DNA from: Anaerotruncus sp. MC2020
GTDB taxonomy: Bacteria; Bacillota; Clostridia; Oscillospirales; Ruminococcaceae
NCBI GenBank assembly: GCA_000701945.1
Contig: KL370840.1
Span: 186,001 to 250,000, forward strand
Length of the DNA stretch: 64,000 nt
Direction of reading: 5' to 3'
Shown: positions 16,989 to 25,601 of the stretch, piece by piece
Position numbering within the stretch: the first letter of the stretch is position 1
How the letters are laid out: each line of letters begins with the position of its first letter
Notes under the pieces: model-generated
Told to the model about the DNA's origin: nothing
What the model saw: the letters and a program-made list of their open reading frames with translations, nothing else
Database searches by the model: none
Position numbers and translations under genes: made by a program

Positions 16989-19307
16989 ATGATAATCCAT
17001 ATTATTAAAAGAGACGGCCGAAAAGTCCCTTTTAATATTGAGAAGATCGCCAACGCTATCTTCAAGGCTGCCCAGTCATGCGGCGGTACTGATTTCAGCG
17101 TAGCGATGGACACTGCCGCGGAGGTCTGCAAGATTTATGAAGACGAGAATCCCGGCAAGGTTCCCACGGTTGAAGAGATCCAGGACCTCGTTGAGAAGAC
17201 CCTTATCGAAAAAGGCCACGCAAAGACGGCTAAGGCTTACATTCTCTACCGTTACGAGCGCACACGCTCACGCGAGATGAAGACTAACCTGATGTGCGTA
17301 CTCAACGAACTGACCTTCAGTGCCGCTAAAGACAGCGACATCAAACGTGAGAACGCTAATATAGACGGCGATACCGCTATGGGCACGATGCTCAAGTACG
17401 GCTCGGTATCAGCCAAAGAATACTACGGGATGTACGTTCTCGAGCCCAGACACGCAAAGGCTCACCGTGAGGGCGATATACACATCCACGATCTCGATTT
17501 CTACACGCTCACAACTACCTGTACACAGATAGACCTCAAGAAGCTGTTCACCAACGGTTTTTCCACGGGACACGGCTTCCTGAGAGAGCCTAACGATATA
17601 TCGAGCTATTCTGCACTCGCTTGTATAGCGATACAGTCCAACCAGAACGACCAGCACGGCGGTCAGAGCGTACCCACGTTCGACTACGCTATGGCGGACG
17701 GCGTAAGAAAGACTTATATCAGCCGCTATATCGCGAATGTCGGCAGAGCTCTCCAGCTCCTCGCAGGCAAAGAGGACGGAAACGACATCGCCAAGCAGAT
17801 CGAAAAGGAGATACTTGAAAAGTATGAGCTCGTACCTGTCCTTGCGAACGACAACGGCTACAGTGAAAAAGAGCTCGGGCTGCTCCTCGCTCAGACTGAC
17901 GAGGACACAGCCAAGAAGATTCAGGAATTCTCACGCAAGAACGCCGAGAAAGAGACCGACAGGGCTACATATCAGGCTATGGAGGCACTTATCCACAACC
18001 TGAATACCATGAACAGCCGTGCGGGCGCTCAGACTCCGTTCAGCTCGATAAACTACGGTACAGATACATCTCCCGAGGGAAGAATGGTCATCAAGAACGT
18101 TCTCCTCGCGCAGGAAGCAGGTCTCGGAAACGGCGAGACGCCTATCTTCCCGATACATATATTCAAGATAAAGGACGGCATAAACTACAATCCCACCGAT
18201 CCGAACTACGACTTATTCAAGCTCGCGTGCAGAGTATCTGCAAAGCGGCTGTTCCCTAACTTCTCATTTATAGACGCTCCCTATAATCTCCAGTATTATA
18301 AGGAGGGCAATCCCGATACAGAGATAGCGTACATGGGCTGCCGTACAAGAGTTATCGGCAACAATTACGACCCCACGCGTGAGATAGTAACAGGCAGAGG
18401 AAACCTCAGCTTCACATCTATCAATCTTCCGCGTCTTGCTATCAAGTCCGACCACAACGTAGGTCTGTTCTTCGACAAGCTCGACGAGATGATGGACCTC
18501 GCTATCGAACAGCTCATGCACCGCTTCCGCATACAGTGCCAGAAGCACGTGAGAAACTTCCCGTTCCTCATGGGTCAGGGTATATGGATAGATTCCGACA
18601 AGCTCGGTCCCGACGACACGGTCGAGGAAGTGCTCAAGCACGGTACTCTTTCCGTCGGCTTCATCGGACTTGCCGAGACGCTCAAGGCGCTCATAGGCGC
18701 TCACCACGGTGAGAGCGAGGAGGCTCGCGAGCTCGGACTTGAGATAGTCGGAGCTATGCGCAAGCGCCTCGATGAGGAAGCAAAGCGCACAGGTCTCAAC
18801 TTCTCGCTTCTCGCAACTCCCGCAGAGGGACTTTCGGGACGCTTCGTCCGCATGGATGCCAAGAAGTACGGCATAATCGAGGGCGTTACCGACCGCGATT
18901 ACTACACCAACTCCTTCCACGTACCCGTTTACTATCCTATCAGCGCATTTGAGAAGATAAAGATAGAGGCTCCGTACCACGCTCTCACGAACGCAGGTCA
19001 CATCAGCTATATCGAGCTCGACGGCGACCCGCTCGAGAACCTCGCAGCTTTCGAGAAGATAGTTCGCTGCATGAAGGAGTCTGGCATAGGCTACGGCGCT
19101 ATCAACCACCCTGTTGACCGCGACCCGATATGCGGCTACACAGGTATCATCGGCGATGTTTGCCCGTGCTGCGGACGCAAGGAGCACTCCAATGATGTGG
19201 CGTTTGACCGCATCAGACGTATCACAGGCTACCTTGTAGGTACGCTCGACCGTTTCAACGACGGCAAGCGCGCAGAGGAGCGCGACAGAGTAAAGCATAA
19301 CGTTTAA
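16989..19307 (+). CDS. nrdD: Anaerobic ribonucleoside-triphosphate reductase
   Basis: A 772-residue class III glycyl-radical enzyme that reduces ribonucleoside triphosphates to deoxy forms without oxygen. It has an N-terminal ATP-cone allosteric domain (about 1-95, starting MIIHIIKRDGRKVPF), the catalytic barrel, the zinc site with CGYTG and CPCCGR near the end, and the C-terminal glycyl-radical loop RITGYLVG with the radical glycine at about residue 747. The ATG at 16989 is chosen because AGGAGG lies eight bases upstream; an in-frame GTG at 16968 overlaps the ribosome-binding site. nrdG follows after 9 nt. Confidence 0.96.
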   Translation: MIIHIIKRDGRKVPFNIEKIANAIFKAAQSCGGTDFSVAMDTAAEVCKIYEDENPGKVPTVEEIQDLVEKTLIEKGHAKTAKAYILYRYERTRSREMKTNLMCVLNELTFSAAKDSDIKRENANIDGDTAMGTMLKYGSVSAKEYYGMYVLEPRHAKAHREGDIHIHDLDFYTLTTTCTQIDLKKLFTNGFSTGHGFLREPNDISSYSALACIAIQSNQNDQHGGQSVPTFDYAMADGVRKTYISRYIANVGRALQLLAGKEDGNDIAKQIEKEILEKYELVPVLANDNGYSEKELGLLLAQTDEDTAKKIQEFSRKNAEKETDRATYQAMEALIHNLNTMNSRAGAQTPFSSINYGTDTSPEGRMVIKNVLLAQEAGLGNGETPIFPIHIFKIKDGINYNPTDPNYDLFKLACRVSAKRLFPNFSFIDAPYNLQYYKEGNPDTEIAYMGCRTRVIGNNYDPTREIVTGRGNLSFTSINLPRLAIKSDHNVGLFFDKLDEMMDLAIEQLMHRFRIQCQKHVRNFPFLMGQGIWIDSDKLGPDDTVEEVLKHGTLSVGFIGLAETLKALIGAHHGESEEARELGLEIVGAMRKRLDEEAKRTGLNFSLLATPAEGLSGRFVRMDAKKYGIIEGVTDRDYYTNSFHVPVYYPISAFEKIKIEAPYHALTNAGHISYIELDGDPLENLAAFEKIVRCMKESGIGYGAINHPVDRDPICGYTGIIGDVCPCCGRKEHSNDVAFDRIRRITGYLVGTLDRFNDGKRAEERDRVKHNV

Positions 19308-19316
19308 GGTGATTTT

Positions 19317-19817
19317 ATGACACTCAGAATTGCGGGAACTGCCAACGATTCTATCGTTGACGGTCCCGGAATAAGGTTTACGATATTCACTCAGGGCTGT
19401 CCGCACAACTGCAAGGGCTGCCACAACCCGCAGACCCACGACTTCAACGGCGGTGAGCTCGTGGACACTGCGGAGCTGCTTGAAAAAGCAAAGGCTAACC
19501 CGCTGCTGGACGGCGTTACATTCAGCGGCGGCGAGCCCTTCTGTCAGGCAGAGGCTCTCGCGGAGCTCGGCAAGGAGCTCAAAGCTGCGGGGCTTAACAT
19601 CATCACATATACAGGCTACACGTTCGAGCATCTCTATGAGCACCGCGCCGAAAACGGCTGGGGCAGACTTCTCGAGGTTACTGACTACCTCATCGACGGT
19701 CCCTTTATCCTTGAACAGAAGGACTGGGAGATAAAGTTCAGAGGCAGCAGCAATCAGCGGTATATCGACTGCAAGGCAAGCATGGAGCAGGGCAGGGCAG
19801 TGGAGTGCGAACCGTAA
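19317..19817 (+). CDS. nrdG: Anaerobic ribonucleotide reductase activating enzyme
   Basis: A 166-residue radical-SAM enzyme that generates the glycyl radical on NrdD. The cluster motif is CPHNCKGC (a CxxxCxxC), and VTFSGGEPF matches the SAM-binding GGE motif. The length fits the short activases of this class. It follows nrdD by 9 nt in one operon and is closed by a strong terminator. Confidence 0.95.
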   Translation: MTLRIAGTANDSIVDGPGIRFTIFTQGCPHNCKGCHNPQTHDFNGGELVDTAELLEKAKANPLLDGVTFSGGEPFCQAEALAELGKELKAAGLNIITYTGYTFEHLYEHRAENGWGRLLEVTDYLIDGPFILEQKDWEIKFRGSSNQRYIDCKASMEQGRAVECEP

Positions 19818-19829
19818 ATATGTAAAAAT

Positions 19830-19863
19830 GACCCGTTATCGGAGCTTTTTCCGATAACGGGTC
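19830..19863. terminator. Bidirectional terminator between nrdG and the MATE gene
   Basis: A perfect 13-bp stem GACCCGTTATCGG / CCGATAACGGGTC with loop AGCTTTTT. It abuts the stop codon of the convergent MATE gene. Confidence 0.8.
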
Positions 19864-21231
19864 TTATGTTATGCGTGCGACCTGATTTCGGCTCATGTGC
19901 CGCAGCATGAGCCAGAATACGGCAAATTCTATCAGGAACGTTGCCGACCACGATATCATGTACGACGAATACAGTATCTCGAGTGTGTGATATTTCGGCA
20001 TACGGAAAACCGTGTATATCCACAGTATGCGGAATCCGCACACACCCGCAACGGTTATGAACATCGGAGCTATACTGCTTCCGATACCTCTCAGCATACC
20101 CGTCGCGACGTCCATGATGCCGCACAGGAAGTAGGGGAGACAGATGAATATCAGTCGTGTCACGCCGTACTTTATTGCCTCGTCGGAGTCGGTGATATAT
20201 ATCGAGAGCAGGGGACGCGCGAACAATACTGCAAGTCCTCCGAGCGAGACTCCCGCTCCGAATGCGAGAGATAGACAGCCGAGCATTATCTTCTTTATTC
20301 GGTCGAATTTGCCTGCTCCGTGATTCTGTCCCGCATAGTTGAGCGCGGTCTGACTGACGGAGTTCATCGAGATGTAGACAAATCCCTCGATATTCTGGGC
20401 GGCGGCGTTGCCCGACATAACTATCGAGCCGAACGAATTGACCGACGACTGTATGATGACGTTAGATATCGAGAACAGCGAGCCTTGTATACCCGCGGGG
20501 AATCCAATCCTCACTATCTTCCAGAGCTGACGCCAGTATATCTTCATCTCGCGGAGCTTCAGCCTGCACGCGTCCTCGCGCCTCATCAGCTCGCGGACTA
20601 CAAGTCCCGCAGAGAGAAGCTGTGACAGAGCAGTCGCAAGGGCGACTCCTGCCACGTCCATTTTCAGTACGATAACAAAGATGAGGTTGAGGAGTACGTT
20701 GACTATTCCCGCCGCAGTAAGGAAGTACAGCGGCGACTTTGTATCGCCCGCGGCTCGGAGGATAGCTCCGCCGAAGTTGTAGAGCATACTTGCGGTGATG
20801 CCTAAGAAGTAGATACGCATATATGTTGCGGACAACCCGATGACATTGTCGGGAGTGCCCATGAGTGAGAGTATCTTTCTCGCACCTGCTATGCCCACGA
20901 CTGTCAGCAAAACTCCGCAAATCAAAGCGAGCGGGACTGCTGTATGGACAGTGCGTCTGACGTCCTCGTCCTTGTTTGCGCCTATGCCGTGAGCGACAGT
21001 AACGCCTGCTCCGACCGAGAGCCCGATGAACAGATTGACGAGTAGGTTTATCACCGCTCCGCATGCTCCGACAGCCGCAACGGATATACTTCCGCAGAAG
21101 CGTCCGACAACGACGAGGTCAGCCGCATTGAAGAGGAGCTGCAATACGCCTGTAAGTATGATAGGCACGGTATATGCGATGAGTCCCTTTAGCAGCGGAC
21201 CTTCGGTCATATCAGTGGTATTTTTGCGCAC
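19864..21231 (-). CDS. MATE-family efflux transporter
   Basis: A 455-residue polytopic membrane protein with about 12 hydrophobic segments in two related halves, as in the DinF/NorM MATE family. It begins MTEGPLLKGLIAYTVPIILT after a short leader, and has VVGRFCGS, GSIVMSGNAAAQNIEGF and AGQNHGAGKFDR in the second half. These antiporters export drugs or metabolites using Na+ or H+. A GTG start at 21231 is preferred because GGAGTG lies just upstream; longer in-frame extensions have none. It lies 34 nt downstream of the kinase-like gene and probably shares its promoter. Confidence 0.9.
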   Translation of the reverse strand: MRKNTTDMTEGPLLKGLIAYTVPIILTGVLQLLFNAADLVVVGRFCGSISVAAVGACGAVINLLVNLFIGLSVGAGVTVAHGIGANKDEDVRRTVHTAVPLALICGVLLTVVGIAGARKILSLMGTPDNVIGLSATYMRIYFLGITASMLYNFGGAILRAAGDTKSPLYFLTAAGIVNVLLNLIFVIVLKMDVAGVALATALSQLLSAGLVVRELMRREDACRLKLREMKIYWRQLWKIVRIGFPAGIQGSLFSISNVIIQSSVNSFGSIVMSGNAAAQNIEGFVYISMNSVSQTALNYAGQNHGAGKFDRIKKIMLGCLSLAFGAGVSLGGLAVLFARPLLSIYITDSDEAIKYGVTRLIFICLPYFLCGIMDVATGMLRGIGSSIAPMFITVAGVCGFRILWIYTVFRMPKYHTLEILYSSYMISWSATFLIEFAVFWLMLRHMSRNQVARIT

Positions 21232-21265
21232 GTAGTTCACTCCTTTCAATAATGTGTTCCGATAT

Positions 21266-21874
21266 CTATTGGACGATATCAAGCGATTTTTTAACAATTT
21301 GGCATAATTCATCAACGGTGCGCGAGCCGTCGTTCACTATGCACGGGATTTCCAATTTTTCGCATTCTGCCTTCACACGTTCTGCGAAAAGAACATCACG
21401 CTGCATCCAGTTGTCAAAGGCTTTTTCTTTGTCCGAGCAGTCAGCCAGCACATACTGCACCCATTCGCGCTCCTTGTAGCGGGATATCTGAAATTCGGGG
21501 GAGGGGACGATAGTTATGTAGCTGCCCGCATTGCGGGAGCTCATGACCTGCGGAGTATACGCCGCACCCTCGGTGATAATGAAGTCATTATTCAGCTGAG
21601 CAATTTTATCAAAAATGAGCGGAGCAAGCTCGCTGTATATCTGAAACTCTTCCTTGCACTGGATGCTCGGCTCTCTCAGCCATATCCCGTCAGATGTCAG
21701 CTTACGGACAGCAGTGCAGGCTATCCCGCCCCGAGACGCAGCCGTTTCTATCAATTCACCGAGAAGCTCGTCGATTTTGAAATAAAAAGCGCCGTATTCC
21801 TGTGCTATGAGCTCCGCAACGGTGCTCTTCCCGCTGCACGGCGAACCTCCTATAAAGAGGATTTTTTCGTTCAT
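21266..21874 (-). CDS. P-loop kinase-like protein
   Basis: A 202-residue protein with a Walker A motif GGSPCSGKST at residues 8-17, followed by KIDELLGE and a later ITEGAAY segment as in small-molecule or nucleotide kinases of the AAA_18/uridine-kinase-like group. Substrate is unknown. It begins after AAAGGAGTGAG and a consensus promoter. It is the first gene of a two-gene unit with the MATE exporter, which could suggest a resistance role, but that is inference only. Confidence 0.7.
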   Translation of the reverse strand: MNEKILFIGGSPCSGKSTVAELIAQEYGAFYFKIDELLGELIETAASRGGIACTAVRKLTSDGIWLREPSIQCKEEFQIYSELAPLIFDKIAQLNNDFIITEGAAYTPQVMSSRNAGSYITIVPSPEFQISRYKEREWVQYVLADCSDKEKAFDNWMQRDVLFAERVKAECEKLEIPCIVNDGSRTVDELCQIVKKSLDIVQ

Positions 21875-21910
21875 CTGCGGCTCACTCCTTTCATATAATC
21901 ACATCATTTT

Positions 21911-21939
21911 ATTATATTCCTCCCCGCGGCATTTGTCAA
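21911..21939 (-). promoter_or_regulatory. Consensus promoter of the kinase-MATE unit
   Basis: On the minus strand: TTGACA (21939-21934), 17-nt spacer, TATAAT (21916-21911). Both hexamers are perfect. Confidence 0.85.
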
Positions 21940-21994
21940 TAGATAAAATATGAACCGCAAATGTGACAGAACGGAAAAAATTTTCAAATAACTA

Positions 21995-22023
21995 TGGACA
22001 AACTGAAATTAATAGTGTATAAT
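21995..22023 (+). promoter_or_regulatory. Promoter of the SurA-like lipoprotein
   Basis: TGGACA (21995-22000), 17-nt spacer, TATAAT (22018-22023). Confidence 0.75.
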
Positions 22024-22066
22024 AGTATGGTATATGAAATTTTAACACACTCGGAGGCTAATCGAA

Positions 22067-23311
22067 ATGAATAATTTAAGAAAAATTGCGGCGGCAGGAC
22101 TGTCGGTCGCACTTTCTGCGTCTATGATAGGCTGTACCCCCGCTATCGGTGCAGGCTCAAAGACGGCTATGTCTGTGGACGGTTATGACGTTCCCGCAGG
22201 TCTTTTCATTTACTATACATTACAGGGCTACAGCGAGGCTGCAAGCCAGCTCCAGCAGAAGAACGGCACCGAACCCTCGGTCGATGATGTCAAGAGCACA
22301 AATATCGAGGAGCAGGATTCCACTGACTGGATACAGAACAAGGCTACCAAGTACTGCAAGGACTTCGTTGCTGTACAGAAAGAGTTTGAACTCATCGGCG
22401 GCGAGCTCACCTCCGACGAGAAGAGCGAGGCAGCCGATATGGCGGCGTACTACTATGCTCAGGATCCCAGCCTCGAAGAGAACGGCATCAGCATGGACAC
22501 GATGAAGCTCATGTCTGAGAGTTCATACAAGGAGCAGAAGGTATTCGAGTATTATTACGGCTTTGACGGCGAAAAGGGCTGTTCAGAGGACGAGCTCAAG
22601 GAGTACTTCAATGACAATTTCGCGCGTGTGAAGTACGTATCCATAAGTCTTCTTGACGCAGACGGAAACAAGGTCACAGCAGACAAGGAGAGAACTCTCC
22701 GCAAGAAGGCTGAGGACTACGCAAAGCAGATAAACGACAAGGCAAGAGAGATAGACAAGATGCACGAGGTCGACGCTGTCCAGACCGACTACGACGAGTA
22801 CGTTGAATCTCTCCAGACAACTCTTGCTGAGCCCACAGTCGGTGAGGAAACAACAACTACTACAGTTGCCGAGACTACGACTGAGTCGACCGAGTCAACA
22901 ACGACTACTACAGACCCGTTTGCAGGCGAACGTATCATCCAGAAGAACACTACGACAACAGCTTCTGCTGATAATACGGACGCTACAGAGACTACAGCAG
23001 CTGATACTGATGACGCCGAGTACAAGTTCAAGGACTTCATATTCGACAAGCTCGAAATGGACAAGGCTACTGTTTACGACTACGACGACAGCACGGTATA
23101 TGTTGTTATCCGCGGTGACCTCCACGAGAGAATGACTGCTGATGACTACTGGAATCAGAACTATATAGACTATCTCCGCTCGCTGAGATACTCGGACGAC
23201 TTCAAGGATTACCTTGAGGCAAAGACAGAAGACTTCTCCTTCGAGAAGAACAAATCGGCATACAGACGCTATGCTCCCTTCAAGCTCAAGCTCAAAGCTG
23301 ATTCAAAGTAA
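22067..23311 (+). CDS. SurA/PrsA-like lipoprotein
   Basis: A 414-residue lipoprotein with signal peptide and lipobox SMIGC (Cys23). The N-terminal SVDGYDVPAGLFIYYT region and the long helical part resemble the SurA/PrsA chaperone domain, with KVFEYYYG and EDELKEYFNDNFARVKYVSISLL as at the entry to a parvulin domain. No intact parvulin domain follows: a Thr/Glu-rich stretch (about 262-320) interrupts the region. It may be a membrane-anchored folding factor for secreted proteins without prolyl isomerase activity. It has its own promoter and terminator. Confidence 0.72.
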   Translation: MNNLRKIAAAGLSVALSASMIGCTPAIGAGSKTAMSVDGYDVPAGLFIYYTLQGYSEAASQLQQKNGTEPSVDDVKSTNIEEQDSTDWIQNKATKYCKDFVAVQKEFELIGGELTSDEKSEAADMAAYYYAQDPSLEENGISMDTMKLMSESSYKEQKVFEYYYGFDGEKGCSEDELKEYFNDNFARVKYVSISLLDADGNKVTADKERTLRKKAEDYAKQINDKAREIDKMHEVDAVQTDYDEYVESLQTTLAEPTVGEETTTTTVAETTTESTESTTTTTDPFAGERIIQKNTTTTASADNTDATETTAADTDDAEYKFKDFIFDKLEMDKATVYDYDDSTVYVVIRGDLHERMTADDYWNQNYIDYLRSLRYSDDFKDYLEAKTEDFSFEKNKSAYRRYAPFKLKLKADSK

Positions 23312-23315
23312 AAAA

Positions 23316-23349
23316 AGACCCGCAGGTTTGAACGCCTGCGGGTCTTCTG
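23316..23349. terminator. Terminator between lipoprotein and DUF1292 gene
   Basis: A perfect 11-bp stem AGACCCGCAGG / CCTGCGGGTCT followed by TCTG. It serves two convergent genes. Confidence 0.8.
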
Positions 23350-23352
23350 TTA

Positions 23353-23655
23353 TCATTCAAATTCGTATTCGCCCTTGTAATTCTTCTTGAACTCGGTATA
23401 GACTTCTTCAAGCAGAGCCTCGTCCTCGACAGCTACAAAGTCGTCGAAATCCTCGTCCTCGCTCTCGATTATCTCAAGGATAACTATGCCGTCGTCCTCC
23501 TCATCGAAGGGGAGAAGTACCGCAAATACGCGTTCCTTGTACTCGACAGTGTCAAGTATCTCGAACGAGACCTCATTGCCGTCGTCATCGGTGAGGGTGA
23601 TGTAATTCTCGTTTTCCTCGAGCTCTTCGTTGTTGTTCTCGATAATATCGCTCAT
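23353..23655 (-). CDS. DUF1292 protein
   Basis: A 100-residue, very acidic protein with the DUF1292 pattern (ITLTDDDGNEVSFEILDTVEYKERVFAVLLPF and DDGIVILEI). In Bacillus the family member YrzB is encoded between ruvX and mltG; here two family members, this one and one at 35098, are separate from those genes. Function is unknown. The start follows AAGGAGG and a TTGACA/TATAAT promoter. Confidence 0.85.
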   Translation of the reverse strand: MSDIIENNNEELEENENYITLTDDDGNEVSFEILDTVEYKERVFAVLLPFDEEDDGIVILEIIESEDEDFDDFVAVEDEALLEEVYTEFKKNYKGEYEFE

Positions 23656-23687
23656 GGTATGACCTCCTTAACAGGTTTGATATTCTA

Positions 23688-23715
23688 ATTATACTGATTT
23701 TACAGGATTTGTCAA
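23688..23715 (-). promoter_or_regulatory. Promoter of the DUF1292 gene
   Basis: On the minus strand: TTGACA (23715-23710), 16-nt spacer, TATAAT (23693-23688). Confidence 0.8.
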
Positions 23716-23753
23716 TGCCTGCGTGCGGGCAGGCGAGGGGAGAGGGGAGTCCC

Positions 23754-24740
23754 CTATTTCTTGCTCTTGTCGGACTTCACATTCGCGAGCGGATTGCTCT
23801 CGACTGCACTGCGCACATTGTCGTCGCTGAGGTGAGTGTATATTTCCGTCGTGGAAACGGACGCATGTCCGAGAAGCTCCTTCAGCGTGAGTACGTCAGC
23901 GTCGCCGTACTGGTACATCAGCGTAGCCGCTGTGTGACGCAGTTTGTGAGTGGTTATGCCTTTGCCGTCAAGTCCTGCCTCACGCAGAGAGTTTTCAACA
24001 ATTTGCTGTACACGCCGCTTTGAGATGCGTTTGTTCTGATTGCTTATGAACAGTGCGGGCTCGGCGGCGGCTTTTTTATTGGCAGTCCTGTCCTCGAGAT
24101 AGCTGTTGAGAGCGTCTAAGCACGCGGAATTGAGGTAGACCATGCGCTCTTTGTTGCCCTTACCGAGAACTTTCAGCCTCTTTTCAGTGAAGTCGATGTC
24201 CCTGATATCTATGCCGACAAGCTCGCTAAGACGCATTCCGCAGTTGAGAAAAAGCGTAAGTATGCAGTAATCGCGCTTTGAATCGGTGCTGTCAGCGGAG
24301 GCAAGAAGCCGTAAGCTTTCGTTGAGTGACAGGAACTTCGGCAAAGCCTGCTTGGGAACGGGGACTTCGATATCTTTTGTAGGGTCCTCAGCGAGGATAT
24401 GAGTGGACTTTGTCAGATATTTGAAGAAGCTCCTCAATGCCGACAGCTTGCGGTAGCGTGCTTTGTCAGCGTTGTGACGCTCGTCAGCGGTATAAAAAAT
24501 GAAATTGTAGATGTCAGAGAGTGTAATCTGCTTCAGGTCTGCTGTCGTCATACCTGAAATATCAACATCTTCAATGTTATCTGAGCAGTCGTGCTTCAAA
24601 TTATGGTAGTATTTCAGAAATAGCCTCGTATCAAGGTAATACTCCTGTATCGTGCGCTCCGAGAGCATCTTCACGACTTTGATATGAACAAGGTAATCGT
24701 TCAGAAATTCGGGGTTTTCGCTATTGTTATAATTTTTCAT
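23754..24740 (-). CDS. Tyrosine recombinase (XerC/XerD-like)
   Basis: A 328-residue tyrosine recombinase with an N-terminal SAM-like core-binding domain (about 10-120) and a complete catalytic domain: Arg in NCGMRLSEL, Lys in KVLGKGNKERMVYL, HKLRH box, LGHAS, and the tyrosine nucleophile in TEIYTHL. The sequence fits chromosome-dimer-resolving Xer enzymes better than phage integrases, and no phage genes are near. The start overlaps the Nudix stop by 4 nt, so the two are coupled. A role at a dif-like site is inferred. Confidence 0.88.
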   Translation of the reverse strand: MKNYNNSENPEFLNDYLVHIKVVKMLSERTIQEYYLDTRLFLKYYHNLKHDCSDNIEDVDISGMTTADLKQITLSDIYNFIFYTADERHNADKARYRKLSALRSFFKYLTKSTHILAEDPTKDIEVPVPKQALPKFLSLNESLRLLASADSTDSKRDYCILTLFLNCGMRLSELVGIDIRDIDFTEKRLKVLGKGNKERMVYLNSACLDALNSYLEDRTANKKAAAEPALFISNQNKRISKRRVQQIVENSLREAGLDGKGITTHKLRHTAATLMYQYGDADVLTLKELLGHASVSTTEIYTHLSDDNVRSAVESNPLANVKSDKSKK

Positions 24741-25252
24741 AATATCCTCTTGTCAAGCAAATATTCGAGCACAAGAGCCTCGCGCTCGATGAGCATTACA
24801 TCGTAGTCGGAGTGGTCATGCGTGCGGTTGACCTCGATAGCTTTCTCGGGTCTCACATATTCGAGTTGGAAGCCTTCTTCAAGCTCATATTCGTCAAGCG
24901 ACTGAGCACTGACAGAGTTTTCAACATCGCAGGTGTAATAGAAGTTTTCCTGCTCGAAAATCTCGTTTTCTTTGGTGCGGCTTTTCTGTACACGCAGTAC
25001 AGAGCCGAGCTCTGCTATCGATTCAGGCACGATGCTCAGACCTGTTTCTTCGCTGACTTCACGGATAAGCGTTTGCTTGTGCGATTCATCAGCCTCGATA
25101 CCACCGCCTGGAAATTTGTAGTAGTCGTACTTGGCACTGTACACCATTGCGACCTTGGAATCCCGCACTATAACGGCTCTCACTGACGGACGTCTGAACT
25201 TCGTCCATGCTTCATCGTAGTCCTTCAAATCTATCGTTATTATCCGTTCCAT
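24737..25252 (-). CDS. Nudix hydrolase
   Basis: A 171-residue protein with a full Nudix box: GGGIEADESHKQTLIREV followed by SEETGL, matching GX5EX7REUXEEXGU. These enzymes cleave nucleoside diphosphates linked to another group; the substrate is not evident. It is transcribed first in a two-gene unit with the recombinase. A hairpin with a U-run lies between its promoter and start and could attenuate expression. Confidence 0.88.
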   Translation of the reverse strand: MERIITIDLKDYDEAWTKFRRPSVRAVIVRDSKVAMVYSAKYDYYKFPGGGIEADESHKQTLIREVSEETGLSIVPESIAELGSVLRVQKSRTKENEIFEQENFYYTCDVENSVSAQSLDEYELEEGFQLEYVRPEKAIEVNRTHDHSDYDVMLIEREALVLEYLLDKRIL

Positions 25253-25276
25253 AACTTAGCCTCACTTATTCCTATT

Positions 25277-25311
25277 AAAAGTTGCACCAAACTTTGATTT
25301 GGTGCAACTTT
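25277..25311 (-). terminator. Attenuator-like hairpin in the Nudix leader
   Basis: A perfect 12-bp stem (AGTTGCACCAAA / TTTGGTGCAACT, 6-nt loop). Read on the minus strand it is followed by TTTTAAT and lies between the Nudix promoter and its start codon. It could be premature termination, or the end of a short transcript. Confidence 0.6.
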
Positions 25312-25333
25312 GTTTAAAGCTGTCCATGAGAAT

Positions 25334-25362
25334 ATTATATCACCTTTTCCGTTCCAATGCAA
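25334..25362 (-). promoter_or_regulatory. Promoter of the Nudix-recombinase unit
   Basis: On the minus strand: TTGCAT (25362-25357), 17-nt spacer, TATAAT (25339-25334). The 25253-25601 gap otherwise holds the hairpin and the divergent aro promoter. Confidence 0.7.
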
Positions 25363-25494
25363 GAATCAGGTTCAATTTGATACCGCAAAGGCGCGAGTAT
25401 TACTCTCCATACTGAGCCCGCACAGTCTGGTGCTATTTGTATAGGAGCCCGTCTGCTTTTTTATTATTCAGCGAACGGTTTTTGCGCATATTCC

Positions 25495-25523
25495 TTGACA
25501 AAGTCCCGATTATATGATATAAT
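25495..25523 (+). promoter_or_regulatory. Consensus promoter of the aro operon
   Basis: TTGACA (25495-25500), 17-nt spacer, TATAAT (25518-25523), perfect in both hexamers. A leader hairpin (GTTGCTGATAC/GTATCGGCAAC, 25553-25577) follows before the ribosome-binding site. Confidence 0.88.
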
Positions 25524-25601
25524 TAAATGTAAAATTATGCTTAGAAAAATGTTGCTGATACTGTGTATCGGCAACTCTTATCCTGAAAGGCGGAAACTCA
25601 C

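Noticed and set aside
23754..25252. Prophage or integrative element around the tyrosine recombinase
   Set aside because: No phage, relaxase or att-like repeats are nearby, and the recombinase is coupled to a Nudix gene in a housekeeping setting.
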